Notes: generated by a model not told the origin, from the letters alone. Counted from the first letter of the stretch, positions 35,784-47,159 are shown. The stretch: 64,000 nucleotides of DNA from Aplectana chamaeleonis (GCA_029168955.1 JAPDOI010000187.1:1064501-1128500), one strand, 5' to 3'. Made by a program: numbers and translations.

Positions 35784-36765
35784 AATCGTTCACTTTTTCT
35801 TGATATTACGCAGTAATATCCCATGCAAGAATTTCGAACAAAAACCTCTTCATCTCCCCGTTAGATCAGTCCTCTTTCTGTGATCATAAGAATCAATGAC
35901 CCAACCTGTTATAAAACTATCTCAGAAAAATCACCCGATGTGGCTTGCGCGACCGATGTTCACATGATATAAGCTAATAAATGAGTGATATCCATGATAT
36001 CGTTTTACATAATTCATTCATGTTGATCGCGTCAGCCACAGCTGGCTACACCGGGTGTTATTTGCAACCTTCATGTTTTTCATACGTATCGAACGGGTCG
36101 GCCACGGTGATTCTCTCAACCAACTCTGACAGGAGCCTTAGGCCGCGGTGATAGTTGGTCGCTCAGACGTAGCCAGACGGTCGATAATTATGAAAGCCTG
36201 CTGGCCTACAGCCGGATGCAGAATCTGCCCGCAGTTCTTCGCTTGCGAATGAAACTACATAACTCAAAACCTGCACAGTCAGAAACTACCTTCCATTCCA
36301 TTTGGACACTTTCACATTAGTGGAACAAAGCAGTTTTACATACTCATTATTTCGTTTCCGTTGCCCCATTCCTTCGCAGAACAGCCGCTTCGATTCCATG
36401 AATTTGATATGAAAAAGCTCTGCTGAGCTGCGAATGGAGATAGCTCTAACAATTTGTTTTTGAATTTAGATGCTGATAAGCAAGTACCATTTATTGCAGT
36501 AAAAAACAGTAGGCTGGTGAAGAAGGAAGAGGGAGCACTCAAAATGGGGTTGTGTAAATAGATTAAGCGCGTTACGAAACAGAAGAGCAGCCTGGCGACA
36601 TGACCTACATAATATCTCAAGCTTTCTGCACGCTATGTTTGTTATCAGCACACTTTTAAAAAAGTTTTGCAAATTGTTCTCAGACTCCTTCGCGAATTCC
36701 GATGCATCCAGCACACTATCTCAGACGGCTAGCGCAAAGCTCAAAACTCTTGCTCATTCTTTTGG
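35784..36765. other. No recognisable feature
   Basis: No conserved coding sequence or repeat was recognised. Two overlapping minus-strand frames at 36336-36714 lack motifs. Confidence 0.35.
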
Positions 36766-36885
36766 GTAACCTGCACAATTTTCTGGATGACCAGTGACGG
36801 GTCCGGGACTCCTAATCACTCTACGGGGTGTCCTGCACAATTTCTCGGATGACCAGCAATGGGTCCCGAGCACCCGCCCAGTCTC
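36766..36885. repeat. Degenerate array-1-type units at the edge of array 3
   Basis: Two diverged units read CCTGCACAATTTTCTGGATG and TCCTGCACAATTTCTCGGAT. The 15-mer TCCTGCACAATTTCT at 36831-36845 is identical to units in array 1 (for example 9765-9779). They connect the two arrays. Confidence 0.75.
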
Positions 36886-37212
36886 CGGGTTTCCACGACG
36901 TCCCGATGACGTCAGCAGAAGCTCGAACCACTTTTCACGACGTCCTGGTGACGTCATCAGAAGCCCGAAGCACTTTTCACGACGTCCCGATGACGTCATC
37001 AGAAGCCCGAAGCACTTTTCACGACGTCCCGATGACGTCATCAGAAGCCAGATGCACTTTTCACGACGTCCCGATGACGTCATCAGGAGCCCGAAGCACT
37101 TTTCACGACGTCCCGATGACGTTATCAGAAGCCAGATGCACTTTTCACGACGTCCCGATGACGTCAGCAGAAGCTCGAAGCACTTTTCACGACGTCCCGA
37201 TGACGTCTATAG

Positions 37213-37424
37213 GAAGAATACTACGTGGCCTTGAGCTGTGGCTCATTACGCGCCGCGGTCGCGTCGCGGCGTCGCAAATAGAGCACGCTTATACACCGCC
37301 AACGCTTTTCCAACCTTTCACCGTGATATCCCACTGAAACAGAGGTAAGCGTGTTCTAACTGTGACGCCGCGACGCGACCGCGGCGCGTAGTGAGCCACA
37401 GCTCAAGGCCACGTAGTATTCTTC
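37213..37424. mobile_element. GC-rich fold-back MITE inside array 3, 212 bp
   Basis: GAAGAATACTACGTGGCCTT at 37213 is repeated inverted up to 37424; the first 61 bp match with one difference and pairing continues weakly to about 85 bp. Flanks GTCTATAG and GTCTCCAG both resemble the array's GTCATCAG, consistent with an 8-bp target duplication, as in hAT-like elements. The insertion splits one array unit. Confidence 0.8.
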
Positions 37425-38248
37425 CGTCTCCAGAAGCCCGAAGCACTTTTCACGACGTCCCGATGACGTCATCAGAAGCCCGAAGCACTTTTCACGACGT
37501 CCCGATGACGTCATCAGAAGCCCGAAGCACTTTTCACGACGTCCCAATGACGTCAACAGAAGCCCGAAGCACTTTTCACGACGTCACGATGACGTCATCA
37601 GGAGCCCGAAGCACTTCTGACGACGTCACGATGACGTCATCAGGAGCCCGAAGCACTTTTCACGACGTCCCGATAACGTCATCAGAATCCCGAAGCACTT
37701 TTCACGACGTCCCGATAACGTCATCAGAAGCCCGAAGCACTTCTGGCGATGTCATGATGACGTCCTCAGGAGCCCGAAGCACTTTTCACGACGTCCCGCT
37801 GACGTCATCAGAAGACTGAGGCACTTTTCACGACGTCCCGATGACGTCATCAGAAGCCCGAAGCACTTTTCACGACGTCCCGATGACGTCATCAGAAGCC
37901 AGATGCACTTTTCACGACGTCCCGATGACGTCATCAGAAGCCCGAAGCGCTTTTCACGACGTCCCAATGACGTCATCAGAAGCCCGAAGCACTTCTGACG
38001 ATGTCGTGATGACGTCCTCAGGAGCCCGAAGCACTTTTGACGACGTCCTGATGACGTCATCAGGAGTCCGAAGCACTTTTCACGACGTCCCAATGACGTC
38101 ATCAGAATCCCGGAGCACTTTTCACGACGTCCCGATGACGTCATCAGAAGCCCGAAGCACTTTTCGCGACGTCCCGATGACGTCATCAGAAGCCCGAAGC
38201 ACTTTTCACGACGCCCCGCTGACGTCATCAGAAGCCCGAAGCACTTTT

Positions 38249-38470
38249 GAGACTATCATAGACGGGGAGGGGGCACCCACGATTCGCTCGTGAAAATGAA
38301 TGGAAAACCTGACAAAAGATGTTCGATGCTGCTATCAATCATTGTTGTTGATGAAGTTCTCTAGAAATACTTCGATTGATAGCGTTACAGATCGGTCGTT
38401 CATTCCATTTCTGACTTAAATCTTGAGTGCCCCCCCCCCCGTCTAGGATAGTCCCGCACTTTTCAGGACG
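38249..38470. repeat. Non-repeat block within array 3, copy 1
   Basis: The block runs from GAGACTATCATAGACGGGGA through TGCTATCAATCATTGTTGTT to a poly-C run and GTCTAGGATAGTCCCGCAC, about 210 bp in all (five unit lengths). Near-identical copies occur at 40851-41065, 41274-41480 and 41694-41890, with a truncated one at 38929. The block is amplified together with the units around it. Confidence 0.85.
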
Positions 38471-40039
38471 TCCCGATGGCGTAATCAGAAGCCCGAAGCA
38501 CTTTTCACGACGTCACGATGACGTCATCAGGAGCCCGAAGCACTTCTGACGATGTCATGATGACGTCCTCAGGAGCCCGAAGCACTTTTCACGACGTCCC
38601 GATGACGTCATCAGAAGACTGAAGCACTTTCACGACGTCCCGATGACGTCATCAAAAGCCAGATGCACTTTTCACGACGTCCCGATGACGTCATCAGAAG
38701 CCCGAAGCACTTTTCACGACGTCCCAATGACGTCATCAGAAGCCCGAAGCACTTCTGACGATGTCGTGATGACGTCCTCAGGAGCCCGAAGCACTTTTGA
38801 CGACGTCCTGATGACGTCATCAGGAGCCCGAAGCACTTTTCACGACGTCACGATGACGTCATCAGGAGCCCGAAGCACTTTTCACGACGTCCCGATGACG
38901 TCATCAGAAGCCCGAAGCACTTTTGAGACTATCATAGACGGGAGGGGCTTTTTCAAGACGACCCGATGGCTTAATCAGCAGCCCGCAGCACTTCTGATGA
39001 CGTCCTGATGACGTCATCAGGAGCCCGAAGCACTTTTCACGACGTCCCGATGACGTCATCAGGAGCCCGAAGCACTCTTCACGACGTCCCGATGACGTCA
39101 TCAGAAGCCCGAAGCACTTTTCACGACGTCCCGATGACGCCGCCAGATGCGACTCACGACGTCTCAATGACGTCATCAGAAGCCAGATCCACTTTTCACG
39201 ATGTCCCGATGACGTCATCAGAAGCCCGAAGCACTTTTCACGACGTCTCAATGACGTCATCAGAAGCCCGAAGCACTTTTCACGACGTCCCGATGACGTC
39301 ATCAGAAGCCAGATGCACTTCACTTTTCACGACGTCCCAATGACGTCATCAGGAGCCCGAAGCACTTTTCACGACGTCCCGATGACGTGATCAGAAGCCA
39401 GATGCACTTCTGACGACGTCACGATGACGTCATCAGGAGCCCGAAGCACTTTTCACGACGTCCCGATAACGTCATCAGAAGCCCGAAGCACTTCTGGCGA
39501 TGTCATGATGACGTCCTCAGGAGCCCGAAGCACTTTTCACGACGTCCCGCTGACGTCATCAGAAGACTGAGGCACTTTTCAAGACGTCCCGATGACGTCA
39601 TCAGAAGCCCGAAGCACTTTTCACGACGTCCCGATAACGTCATCAGAAGCCAGATGCACTTTTCACGACGTCCCAATGACGTCATCAGAAGCCAGATGCA
39701 CTTTTCACGACGTCCTGATGACGTCATCAGAAGCCCGAAGCACTTTTCACGATGTCTCAATGACGTCCTCAGGAGCCCGAAGCACTTTTGACGACGTCCT
39801 GATGACGTCATCAGGAGTCAGATGCACTTCACTTTTCACGACGTCCCAATGACGTCATCAGAATCCCGAAGCACTTTTCACGACGTCCCGATGACGTCAT
39901 CAGGAGCCCGAAGCACTTCTCTCGACGTCCCGATGACGTCATCAGAAGCCCGAAGCACTTTTCACGACGTCCCAATCACTTCCTCAGAAGCCCGAAGCAC
40001 TTTTCACGACGTCACGATGACGTCATCAGGAGCCTGAAG

Positions 40040-40235
40040 CACTTCTGACGACGTCACGATTCGCTCGTGAAAAATGAATGACGTCATCAGAAAACCTGAG
40101 CACTTCTGACGATGTTCGATGCCGCTATCAATCATTGTTGTTTGACGTCGCAAGTTCTCTAGAAATCTCGATAGCGTTACAGACGTCCCGGTCGTCATCA
40201 TTCCATTTCTGACTTAAATCTTGAGTGCGTGATGA
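40040..40235. repeat. Interleaved block/array sequence
   Basis: This stretch has the order of the non-repeat block (CACGATTCGCTCGTGAAAA, CTATCAATCATTGTTG, TTCCATTTCTGACTTAAATC), but short pieces of array units such as TGACGTCATCAG and GCACTTCTGACGATG are inserted between them. No simple recombination explains such fine interleaving; it may be an assembly consensus artefact. Confidence 0.6.
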
Positions 40236-40850
40236 CGTCCTCAGAGCCCGAAGCACTTTTCACGACGTCACGATGACGTCATCAGAAGCCCGAAGCACTT
40301 TTCAGCGATGTCCCAGATGGACGTCATCAGAAACCCGAAGCATTTTCACGACGTCACGATGACGTCATCAAGAGCCCGGAAGCACTTCTGACGATGTCAT
40401 GATGACGTCCTCAGGAGCCCGAAGCACTTTTCACGACGTCCCGATGACGTCATCAGAAGACTGAAGCACTTTCACGACGTCCCGATGACGTCATCAAAAG
40501 CCAGATGCACTTTTCACGACGTCCCGATGACGTCATCAGAAGCCCGAAGCACTTTTCACGACGTCCCAATGACGTCATCAGAAGCCCGAAGCACTTCTGA
40601 CGATGTCGTGATGACGTCCTCAGGAGCCCGAAGCACTTTTGACGACGTCCTGATGACGTCATCAGGAGTCCGAAGCACTTTTCATGACGTCCCAACGACG
40701 TCATCAGAATCCCGGAGCACTTTTTACGACGTCCCGATGACGTCATCAGAAGCCCGAAGCACTTTTCGCGACGTCCCGATGACGTCATCAGAAGCCCGAA
40801 GCACTTTTTACGACGCCCCGCTGACGTCATCAGAAGCCCGAAGCACTTTT

Positions 40851-41890
40851 GAGACTATCATAGACGGGGAGGGGGCACCCACGATTCGCTCGTGAAAATG
40901 AATGGAAAACCTGACAAAAGATGTTCGATGCTGCTATCAATCATTGTTGTTGATGAAGTTCTGTAGAAATACTTCGATTTATAGCGTTACAGATCGGTCG
41001 TTCATTCCATTTCTGACTTTAATCTTGAGTGCCCCCCCCCGTCTAGGATAGTCCCGCACTTTTCAAGACGTCCCGATGGCTTAATCAGCAGCCCGCAGCA
41101 CTTCTGATGACGTCCTGATGACGTCATCAGGAGCCCGAAGCACTTTTCACGGCGTCCCGATGACGTCATCAGAAGCCCGAAGCACTTTTCACGACGTCCC
41201 GATGACGTCATCAGAAGCCAGATGCACTTTTCACGACGTCCCGATGACGTCATCAGAAGCCCGAAGCACTTTTGAGACTATCATAGACGGGGAGGGGGCA
41301 CCCACGATTCGCTCGTGAAAATGAATGGAAAACCTGACAAAAGATGTTCGATGCTGCTATCAATCATTGTTGTTGATGAAGTTCTGTAGAAATACTTCGA
41401 TTGATAGCGTTACAGATCGGTCGTTCATTCCATTTCTGACTTTAATCTTGATGACCCCGTCTAGGATAGTCCCGCACTTTTCAAGACGTCCCGATGGCTT
41501 AATCAGCAGCCCGCAGCACTTTCTGATGACGTCCCGATGACGTCATCAGAAGCCCGAAGCACTTTTCACGACGTCCCAATGACGTCATCAGAAGCCCGAA
41601 GCACTTTTCACGACGTCCCGATGACGTCATCAGAAGCCAGATGCACTTTTCACGACGTCCCGATGACGTCATCAGAAGCCCGAAGCACTTTTTGAGACTA
41701 TCATAGACGGGGAGGGGCACCCACGACGCTCGTGAAAATGAATGGAAAACCTGACAAAGATGTTCGATGCTGCTATCAATCATTGTTGTTGATGAAGTTC
41801 TGTAGAAATACTTCGATTGATAGCGTTACAGATCGGTCGTTCATTCCATTTCTGACTTTAATCTTGAGTGCCCCCGTCATCAGATAGTCC
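40851..41890. repeat. Three tandem higher-order repeats of array 3 (blocks at 40851, 41274, 41694)
   Basis: Each higher-order unit has about 210 bp of block sequence followed by about five 42-bp units. The starts are 423 and 420 bp apart. Copies differ mainly in poly-C length and a few indels. Confidence 0.85.
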
Positions 41891-43270
41891 CGAAGCACTT
41901 TTCAAGACGTCCCGATGGCTTAATCAGCAGCCCGCAGCACTTTCCACGACGTCCCGATGACGTCATCAGGAGCCCGAAGCACTTTTCACGGCGTCCCGAT
42001 GACGTCATCAGAAGCCCGAAGCACTTTTCACGACGTCCCGATGACGTCATCAGAAGCCAGATGCACTTTTCACGACGTCCCGATGACGTCATCAGAAGCC
42101 CGAAGCACTTTTCACGACGTCTCAATGACGTCATCAGAAGCCCGAAGCACTTCTGACGATGTCGTGATGACGTCCTCAGGAGCCCGAAGCACTTTTCACG
42201 ACGTCCCGATGACGTCATCAGAAGCCAGATGCACTTCACTTTCAAGACGTCCCAATGACGTCATCAGAAGCCCGAAGCACTTTTCACGACGTCCCGATGA
42301 CGTCATCAGAAGCCCGAAGCACTTTTCACGACGTCCCGATGACGTCATCAGAAGCCAGATGCACTTTTCACGACGTCCCGATGACGTCATCAGAAGCCCG
42401 AAGCACTTTTCACGACGTCTCAATGACGTCATCAGAAGCCCGAAGCACTTTTCACGACGTCCCGATGACGTCATCAGAAGCCAGATGCACTTCACTTTTC
42501 ACGACGTCCCAATGACGTCATCAGAAGCCCGAAGCACTTTTCACGACGTCACGATGACGTCATCAGGAGCCCGAAGCACTTTTCACGACGTCCCAATGAC
42601 GTCATCAGAAGCCCGAAGCACTTTTCACGACGTCCCGATGACGTCATCAGAAGCCCGAAGCACTTTTCACGACGTCCCAATGACGTCATCAGAAGCCCGA
42701 AGCACTTCTGACGATGTCGTGATGACGTCCTCAGGAGCCCGAAGCACTTTTCACGACGTCACGATGACGTCATCAGAAGCCCGAAGCACTTTTCGCGATG
42801 TCCAGATGACGTCATCAGAAACCCGAAGCATTTCTCACGATCTCCCGATGACGTCATCAAGAGCCCGAAGCACTTTTCACGATGTCCCGATGATTTCATG
42901 AGGAGCCCGAAGCACTTTTCATGACGTCACGATGACGTCATCAGAAGCCCTAAGCACTTTTGACGACGTCCCGATGGCGTCATCAGAAGCCCGAAGCACT
43001 TTTCACGACGACACGATGACGTCATCGGGGGCCCGAAGCACTTCTGACGATGTCGTGATGACGTCCTCAGGAGCCCGAAGCACTTTTCGCGATGTCCAGA
43101 TGACGTCATCAGAAGCCCGAAGCACTTTTAATGACGTCCCGATGATGCCATCAGAATCCCCACTCACCTACAAATCGATCACTTACCAGCCTACGCACCC
43201 CCTACCAACTTACCTGTCTGCCAAGTTGATTGCCTTCGACCATTGGCAGTGGCTATTAGCAGTGAGAACT

Positions 43271-43337
43271 GAAAAGCGTGACGGCCTACGGCCTACGGCC
43301 CACGGCCTACGGCCTACGGCTCACGGCCTACGGCGCA
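43271..43337. repeat. (GGCCTAC)n heptamer repeat
   Basis: About nine copies of GGCCTAC or close variants (GGCCCAC, GGCTCAC) stand in tandem. Microsatellite. Confidence 0.9.
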
Positions 43338-43560
43338 CACCATGAAATTTTCTTAAGCTTTCGGGCTCACAACTTTGTTATTTGTGAACCGATTTTGTTG
43401 AAATTCGGACAGCAGGTGTATTCTGGACCCCTTCGCTTATATCCAGAAGGAAATCTTCAGAAATTTTGTTTCAAAGATTCTATAAACTATTTTATAAAAA
43501 TCAAAGTGATCACAAGGCCTAGGCAAAACCAAACCTCTCCAGCCGCTTCGCGGCTGGAGC

Positions 43561-43795
43561 GATAAGAGTTGTGCAAAATGAGAGATCGCCTTGTATAAGC
43601 TTATCCGTAGAACATATCGAAGCAAAATCACGCGTGATATGGCTGGCAGTAAACGCTCGTTCGGGAGCTGGAATGCCGCGATCTATTAAGTAAAGTGAGA
43701 TCAACTGTTTGTTCCACATCACGCGTGATTTTGCTTCGATATGTTCTGCGGATAAGCTTATACAATGCGATCTCTCATTTTGCACAACTCTTATC
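43561..43795. repeat. Fold-back, about 79-bp arms
   Basis: The left arm starts GATAAGAGTTGTGCAAAATG at 43561 and the right arm is its inverse ending at 43795; both contain ATCACGCGTGAT. A 73-bp segment shared with 35273-35345 follows directly. A CCAGCCGCTTCGCGGCTGG hairpin lies just to the left at 43540-43558; a related sequence occurs near 53525. Confidence 0.8.
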
Positions 43796-43868
43796 AATAG
43801 TTGGTTCAAACTCGACTGCCAAATCATGCTTTCAACTATTTCACTACATTTCCCAAAAATCAATAGGT
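43796..43868 (+). repeat. 73-bp segment, inverted copy of 35273-35345
   Basis: TAGTTGGTTCAAACTCGACT onward matches the minus strand of 35273-35345. It is a boundary segment of a palindrome at both loci. Confidence 0.7.
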
Positions 43869-44561
43869 TCTCTGGAAAAGATTGATGTGGGTGATAAGAT
43901 CTTATCGCGATTTTCAAAATGCGTAATTATTCACTAACTTTTAGCCGGAAATTCACAAAGCACCTGAAAAACTCGCATTCCACTTGCAGCAATCTGTGCA
44001 ACTGCAGACTTGATGCTCGTTTTGAAAAATTTCTGTGATACTGTGTGAAACATGCGTTTGACTCAGAAAATTTTGAAGTTTTTCCGTTTACCATCGTCCC
44101 ATTTAGTAATGAACCCCAAGAAACACAAACTTGTTCACCAGAAACCAGCGAGTTGTGCACCTTCGAATGCAAATGTTTCGTGTGCATAATTTTATAGGAT
44201 AAACGAATTTTCCTCCAGTAATATCTATGTTTTTAGGGCTAAAACGCACTGCACTTCCCGTGCCCTCATGGAGCCATGGTATTCAGCTAAGGCTAGTACA
44301 TTCCCATACTTCCACAAATTCAATCAGTGCTGTCTCATTTCAGAGAAACATACTAGCGAATGACTGTGCCGTATATTCATACACTCCATTCCTCCTATTT
44401 GACTGTGATCAGCCACCTTCGATCTCATCCTCTCTGGTTTTTTTCTATCTACAGCTTTGTATTTTTTCTGTGCTTGACTCGATACAACACCTCTGATTGA
44501 TCGTAATCGAATAAGGTCTTCTTTGTCGATAACCATTTTTTGAAACCTTTGCTTTCCAGCA
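43869..44561. other. No recognisable feature
   Basis: AT-rich sequence with short frames only, upstream of the candidate exon at 44562. CTTTGCTTTCCAG at its end is a good nematode 3' splice or trans-splice site. Confidence 0.35.
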
Positions 44562-44673
44562 TGAGCACTGTAATTTTAATATTCGCAGTATTCCTATACA
44601 TTATTGGAACGTTAACAGCATTTCCATTGTGGTACCTGATGCTCACGAAACGATTTCTTCACGCGAATTTCAG
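44562..44673 (+). CDS. Candidate first exon of a chemoreceptor-like 7TM gene
   Basis: A splice-acceptor-like TTGCTTTCCAG is followed one base later by ATG, as expected for a trans-spliced nematode gene. The 37 full codons begin MSTVILIFAVFLYIIG, a clear membrane segment, then TKRFLHANFR, which resembles the first cytoplasmic loop (HxNF/HxNL) of nematode serpentine receptors. It ends AG before GTGGGC with two bases of a codon left over. The next candidate exon (51437) starts with the one base needed, giving Arg. The receptor subfamily is not resolved. It may be a decayed gene. Confidence 0.35.
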
Positions 44674-44811
44674 GTGGGCTGCTAATGGCTTTTCATATGC
44701 TCGTTGATTTGCATGGTTGAGAAGTGGTTTCTCGTGGCAATCACGAGCCATTCGAGCGTCAATTTTCTGAAATTCTGACTTGCTCTTCAAAACAACGTGC
44801 GGATGCAGTTT

Positions 44812-45045
44812 ATCTACGCGATCGCATTCAGTCCGCAAAGTGCACGCTGACCGCGAAAGCGTGTTGCGGCGTGGTTTCGGTGATCCTCAGACAGGGATGT
44901 TGTATCACCCGGGCGGTTTTTGTCTATTTTCGCAGCGGCGACAAAAGGTAAGAACCGCCCGGGTGATCTTGGGAACTGCGCCGCAACACAATTCCGCACT
45001 CAGCGTGAACTTCGCGGACAGAACGCGATTGCGTAGATAGATGAA
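44812..45045. mobile_element. Fold-back MITE, 234 bp, about 105-bp arms
   Basis: TTATCTACGCGATCGCATTC at 44812 pairs with the right end ACGCGATTGCGTAGATA near 45040. The arms continue through TGTTGCGGCG and CACCCGGGCGGTT to a short loop near 44930. Frames on both strands are by-products of the symmetry. Confidence 0.75.
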
Positions 45046-45176
45046 CTGTTGTGTAGCCGAATTCTGAAATAAATACGTCTTTGGTGATCTAGTTTTTTTT
45101 TTCAGATTCAACAAATTCAGAATTGTATAGTCGATGGCTATCTGAGGGAAGACACTGTAGTATACATTGTGTTTCT

Positions 45177-46671
45177 TAACACTTAAGAGACCGCCTGCTC
45201 CATGGCGAATTTCCACAGCCGACCGGTGCGCTCCACGGCTAATCGTTTCCGTGGGTGACATGCGTGGACACGCGGTCCGCTGGGAACTATTTTGATCGGA
45301 GCAGGCTTTCTTACTTACACAACCAGCACTCCATTTCCACTCCAGCTGAGAGTACAGAGAGTAAATAGAGATTTGAAGTAAGGCCATAGTGAAGCAATGA
45401 TCCACCGCTTTCTTACGGGCCTGCTTTGTCTTGTTTTTAGAACGTATTTCAACTTTGCATGCACAAGGTGCTTTGAAAAACTTTACGCAAATTTTTGGGG
45501 GTGCTGGTCACGAAAGAAACGTTTGTCTCTTGACTTCTAGAATTTTCGGCAGGTTACAGAATATGGTCAGAGCTGAGCCAGGCGGAGCCAACCTACATTA
45601 ATGAAAATTTGAAAAATGAACGAACTTCTACTATGCAATGTCCTATTGAACCTCATGGAGAACTTTCGGCGGACTCATAAACTTTGACCTGCAAAATTGT
45701 CCGATTTAACCGATGAAAATTTCATCAAAAAACTCAAAATGGGAATCAGATTTATAATTACCACCCCCCCCCAAATGACCACCTGAGCGAAATCGCACCA
45801 AAACCCCAAACGTTTATCAACGGATAACGAACGGCAAACAACAACAACGGTGCTTTTGAAATCCTAAAAAAACATCATTTGATTGTTCTTCGAGGCCTCC
45901 AAGTAAACCCCGTGATGAAGTATCAACAAAATTTTGAGCATCGAACTACTCACAGGTTTTCACCCCCCCCCTCAAGTTATTTCCCTCTCGCAGTTTAGCG
46001 AAATCTGCAACAAAGATAAACGATGGCTAACATACCGCAATCGACGGAAATTCCATTGAAAATTGCAAAGTAAACACCGGAACCTTGTGCAGCAGCTCGA
46101 ATGACCTTCGGGTCAAGGCCGCGAAATTTGAAACGATGATCTACTGCAGTTATCTCGAACAGGTGTCACTGCTATTACGAAAATCAACTAGAGGACATCA
46201 GTTAACATCGGCGTGGATCCGGAAGAGACCTCGCGTTCCTCATCGGATGTTGGCGCAAACTCGGTGCCACATGCTAGAACATAGGTGCACCGAGTTTGCG
46301 CCAACCTTCAACAGTGAACGCAAAGTCTCCTCCGGATCCACGCCGACGTTACGTGATGAGCATCATCTCAATAACTCCCTTGACCAGAGTTTGGGACAAT
46401 TTTTTTCTCACCAAAGAAGCTCGGAAATTCGAAAAGTGCCATTTTCGGAGGTGGTAGTAAAATTACTAAGAGCACTCAAAATGCTTGACCACTGTGAATG
46501 TAGATAGTTTACATTATGAAGAACCTATTCGTGTTTGAGGAGGGCTTCACGCATTAGAACTTCAGAAATTATTGAAAGTTTTATGGCGTGGGTGCGCAGT
46601 GTGGACACGCGGTCCGAGGGGCAAAACAGCCGTGGGTGCGCAGTGTGGACACGCGGTCTCTCAAGTGTTAA
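45177..46671. mobile_element. Possible larger element with TTAACACTTRAGAGACCGC ends
   Basis: TTAACACTTAAGAGACCGC at 45177 and its inverse GCGGTCTCTCAAGTGTTAA at 46652-46671 bound about 1.5 kb. CGTGGACACGCGGTCC words occur near both ends, and a direct repeat at 46587-46614 and 46631-46658. A separate palindrome (46201-46351) lies inside. No transposase was recognised, so this may be a non-autonomous element. The right end abuts the MITE at 46668. Confidence 0.5.
46201..46351. repeat. Palindrome with about 68-bp arms
   Basis: GTTAACATCGGCGTGGATCC at 46201 is matched inverted up to 46351, with a conserved centre around TTGGCGCAAACTCGGTGC. A small fold-back inside the element at 45177-46671. Confidence 0.75.
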
Positions 46672-47120
46672 AGGCAGCGTTCACGATGATCATCCTCGTT
46701 GACTTTTTGCAGTGAAATGATAGGCGAGAAGGATCCTAAGCTCCCAGTGTCGAAAGAACGGTAGAAAATGGGCCAGGAGCGGCAAATTAACGGCTGCAAA
46801 CAAACGTTTTGGTGCACCAGACATGCCTGGTGCCCCAGATCCGCCCCCTCGGAATGAACAAATGAAGACTCAGATTATAGGAATGATCAAGTCAAGGAAG
46901 TGCTGAAAAGTGAGCTGATCGCTTCATTGCTCTGATATCATCCTTCTAGCGGTCAATTCCTGCACGCTCAAAAATTAACGTAAACAAGAGAGGGTTTTTT
47001 TTTGCTAAAAAAACGTGTCTTTCGTGTCCTTTTTAAGCATGCCTTGCTATATAGGGCACCAGACCTTCCGTAAGCCGTGGAGAAATCGGAAGTGAAATTT
47101 ATCGTGAACACTGCCTTTAA
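46668..47120. mobile_element. MITE family A, copy 2
   Basis: Ends TTAAAGGCAGCGTTCACGAT and ATCGTGAACACTGCCTTTAA. The 453-bp sequence is collinear with 7088-7537 with few changes. Non-coding. Confidence 0.9.
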
Positions 47121-47159
47121 CAATAACAAATCTTCAAGAATGTGAGTAACCTAGGACTT

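Larger units (their letters stand above)
36886..43150. repeat. Tandem array 3: 42-bp minisatellite with a CRE palindrome, about 120 units
   Basis: The typical unit runs CACGACGTCCCGATGACGTCA then TCAGAAGCCCGAAGCACTTT. TGACGTCA, the consensus CREB/ATF site, occurs once in most units, and GACGTC twice. Variants include GCCAGATGCACTTTTC and CACTTCTGACGATGTCGTGA units. About 210-bp non-repeat blocks beginning GAGACTATCATAGACGGG interrupt the array at 38249, 38929 (truncated), 40851, 41274 and 41694, giving 420-423-bp higher-order spacing for the last three. A MITE lies at 37213-37424. Frames up to 314 codons open on both strands reflect the multiple-of-three unit. Confidence 0.95.

Noticed and set aside
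36328..36720. Two minus-strand frames of 82-94 codons
   Set aside because: Low-complexity phenylalanine/serine-rich with no splice or family support.
38428..38440. Poly-C/poly-G runs (also near 35030, 41032, 45770, 53031, 62768)
   Set aside because: Simple homopolymer runs, likely polymerase slippage; not treated as features.
36886..43150. CRISPR-like repeat array
   Set aside because: Units are contiguous with no unique spacers between them, and the genome context is eukaryotic.
36754..43345. Many 60-314 codon frames with TSSEARSTFHDVPM-like repeats
   Set aside because: By-products of tandem array 3; the same argument applies, and the opposite strand is equally open.
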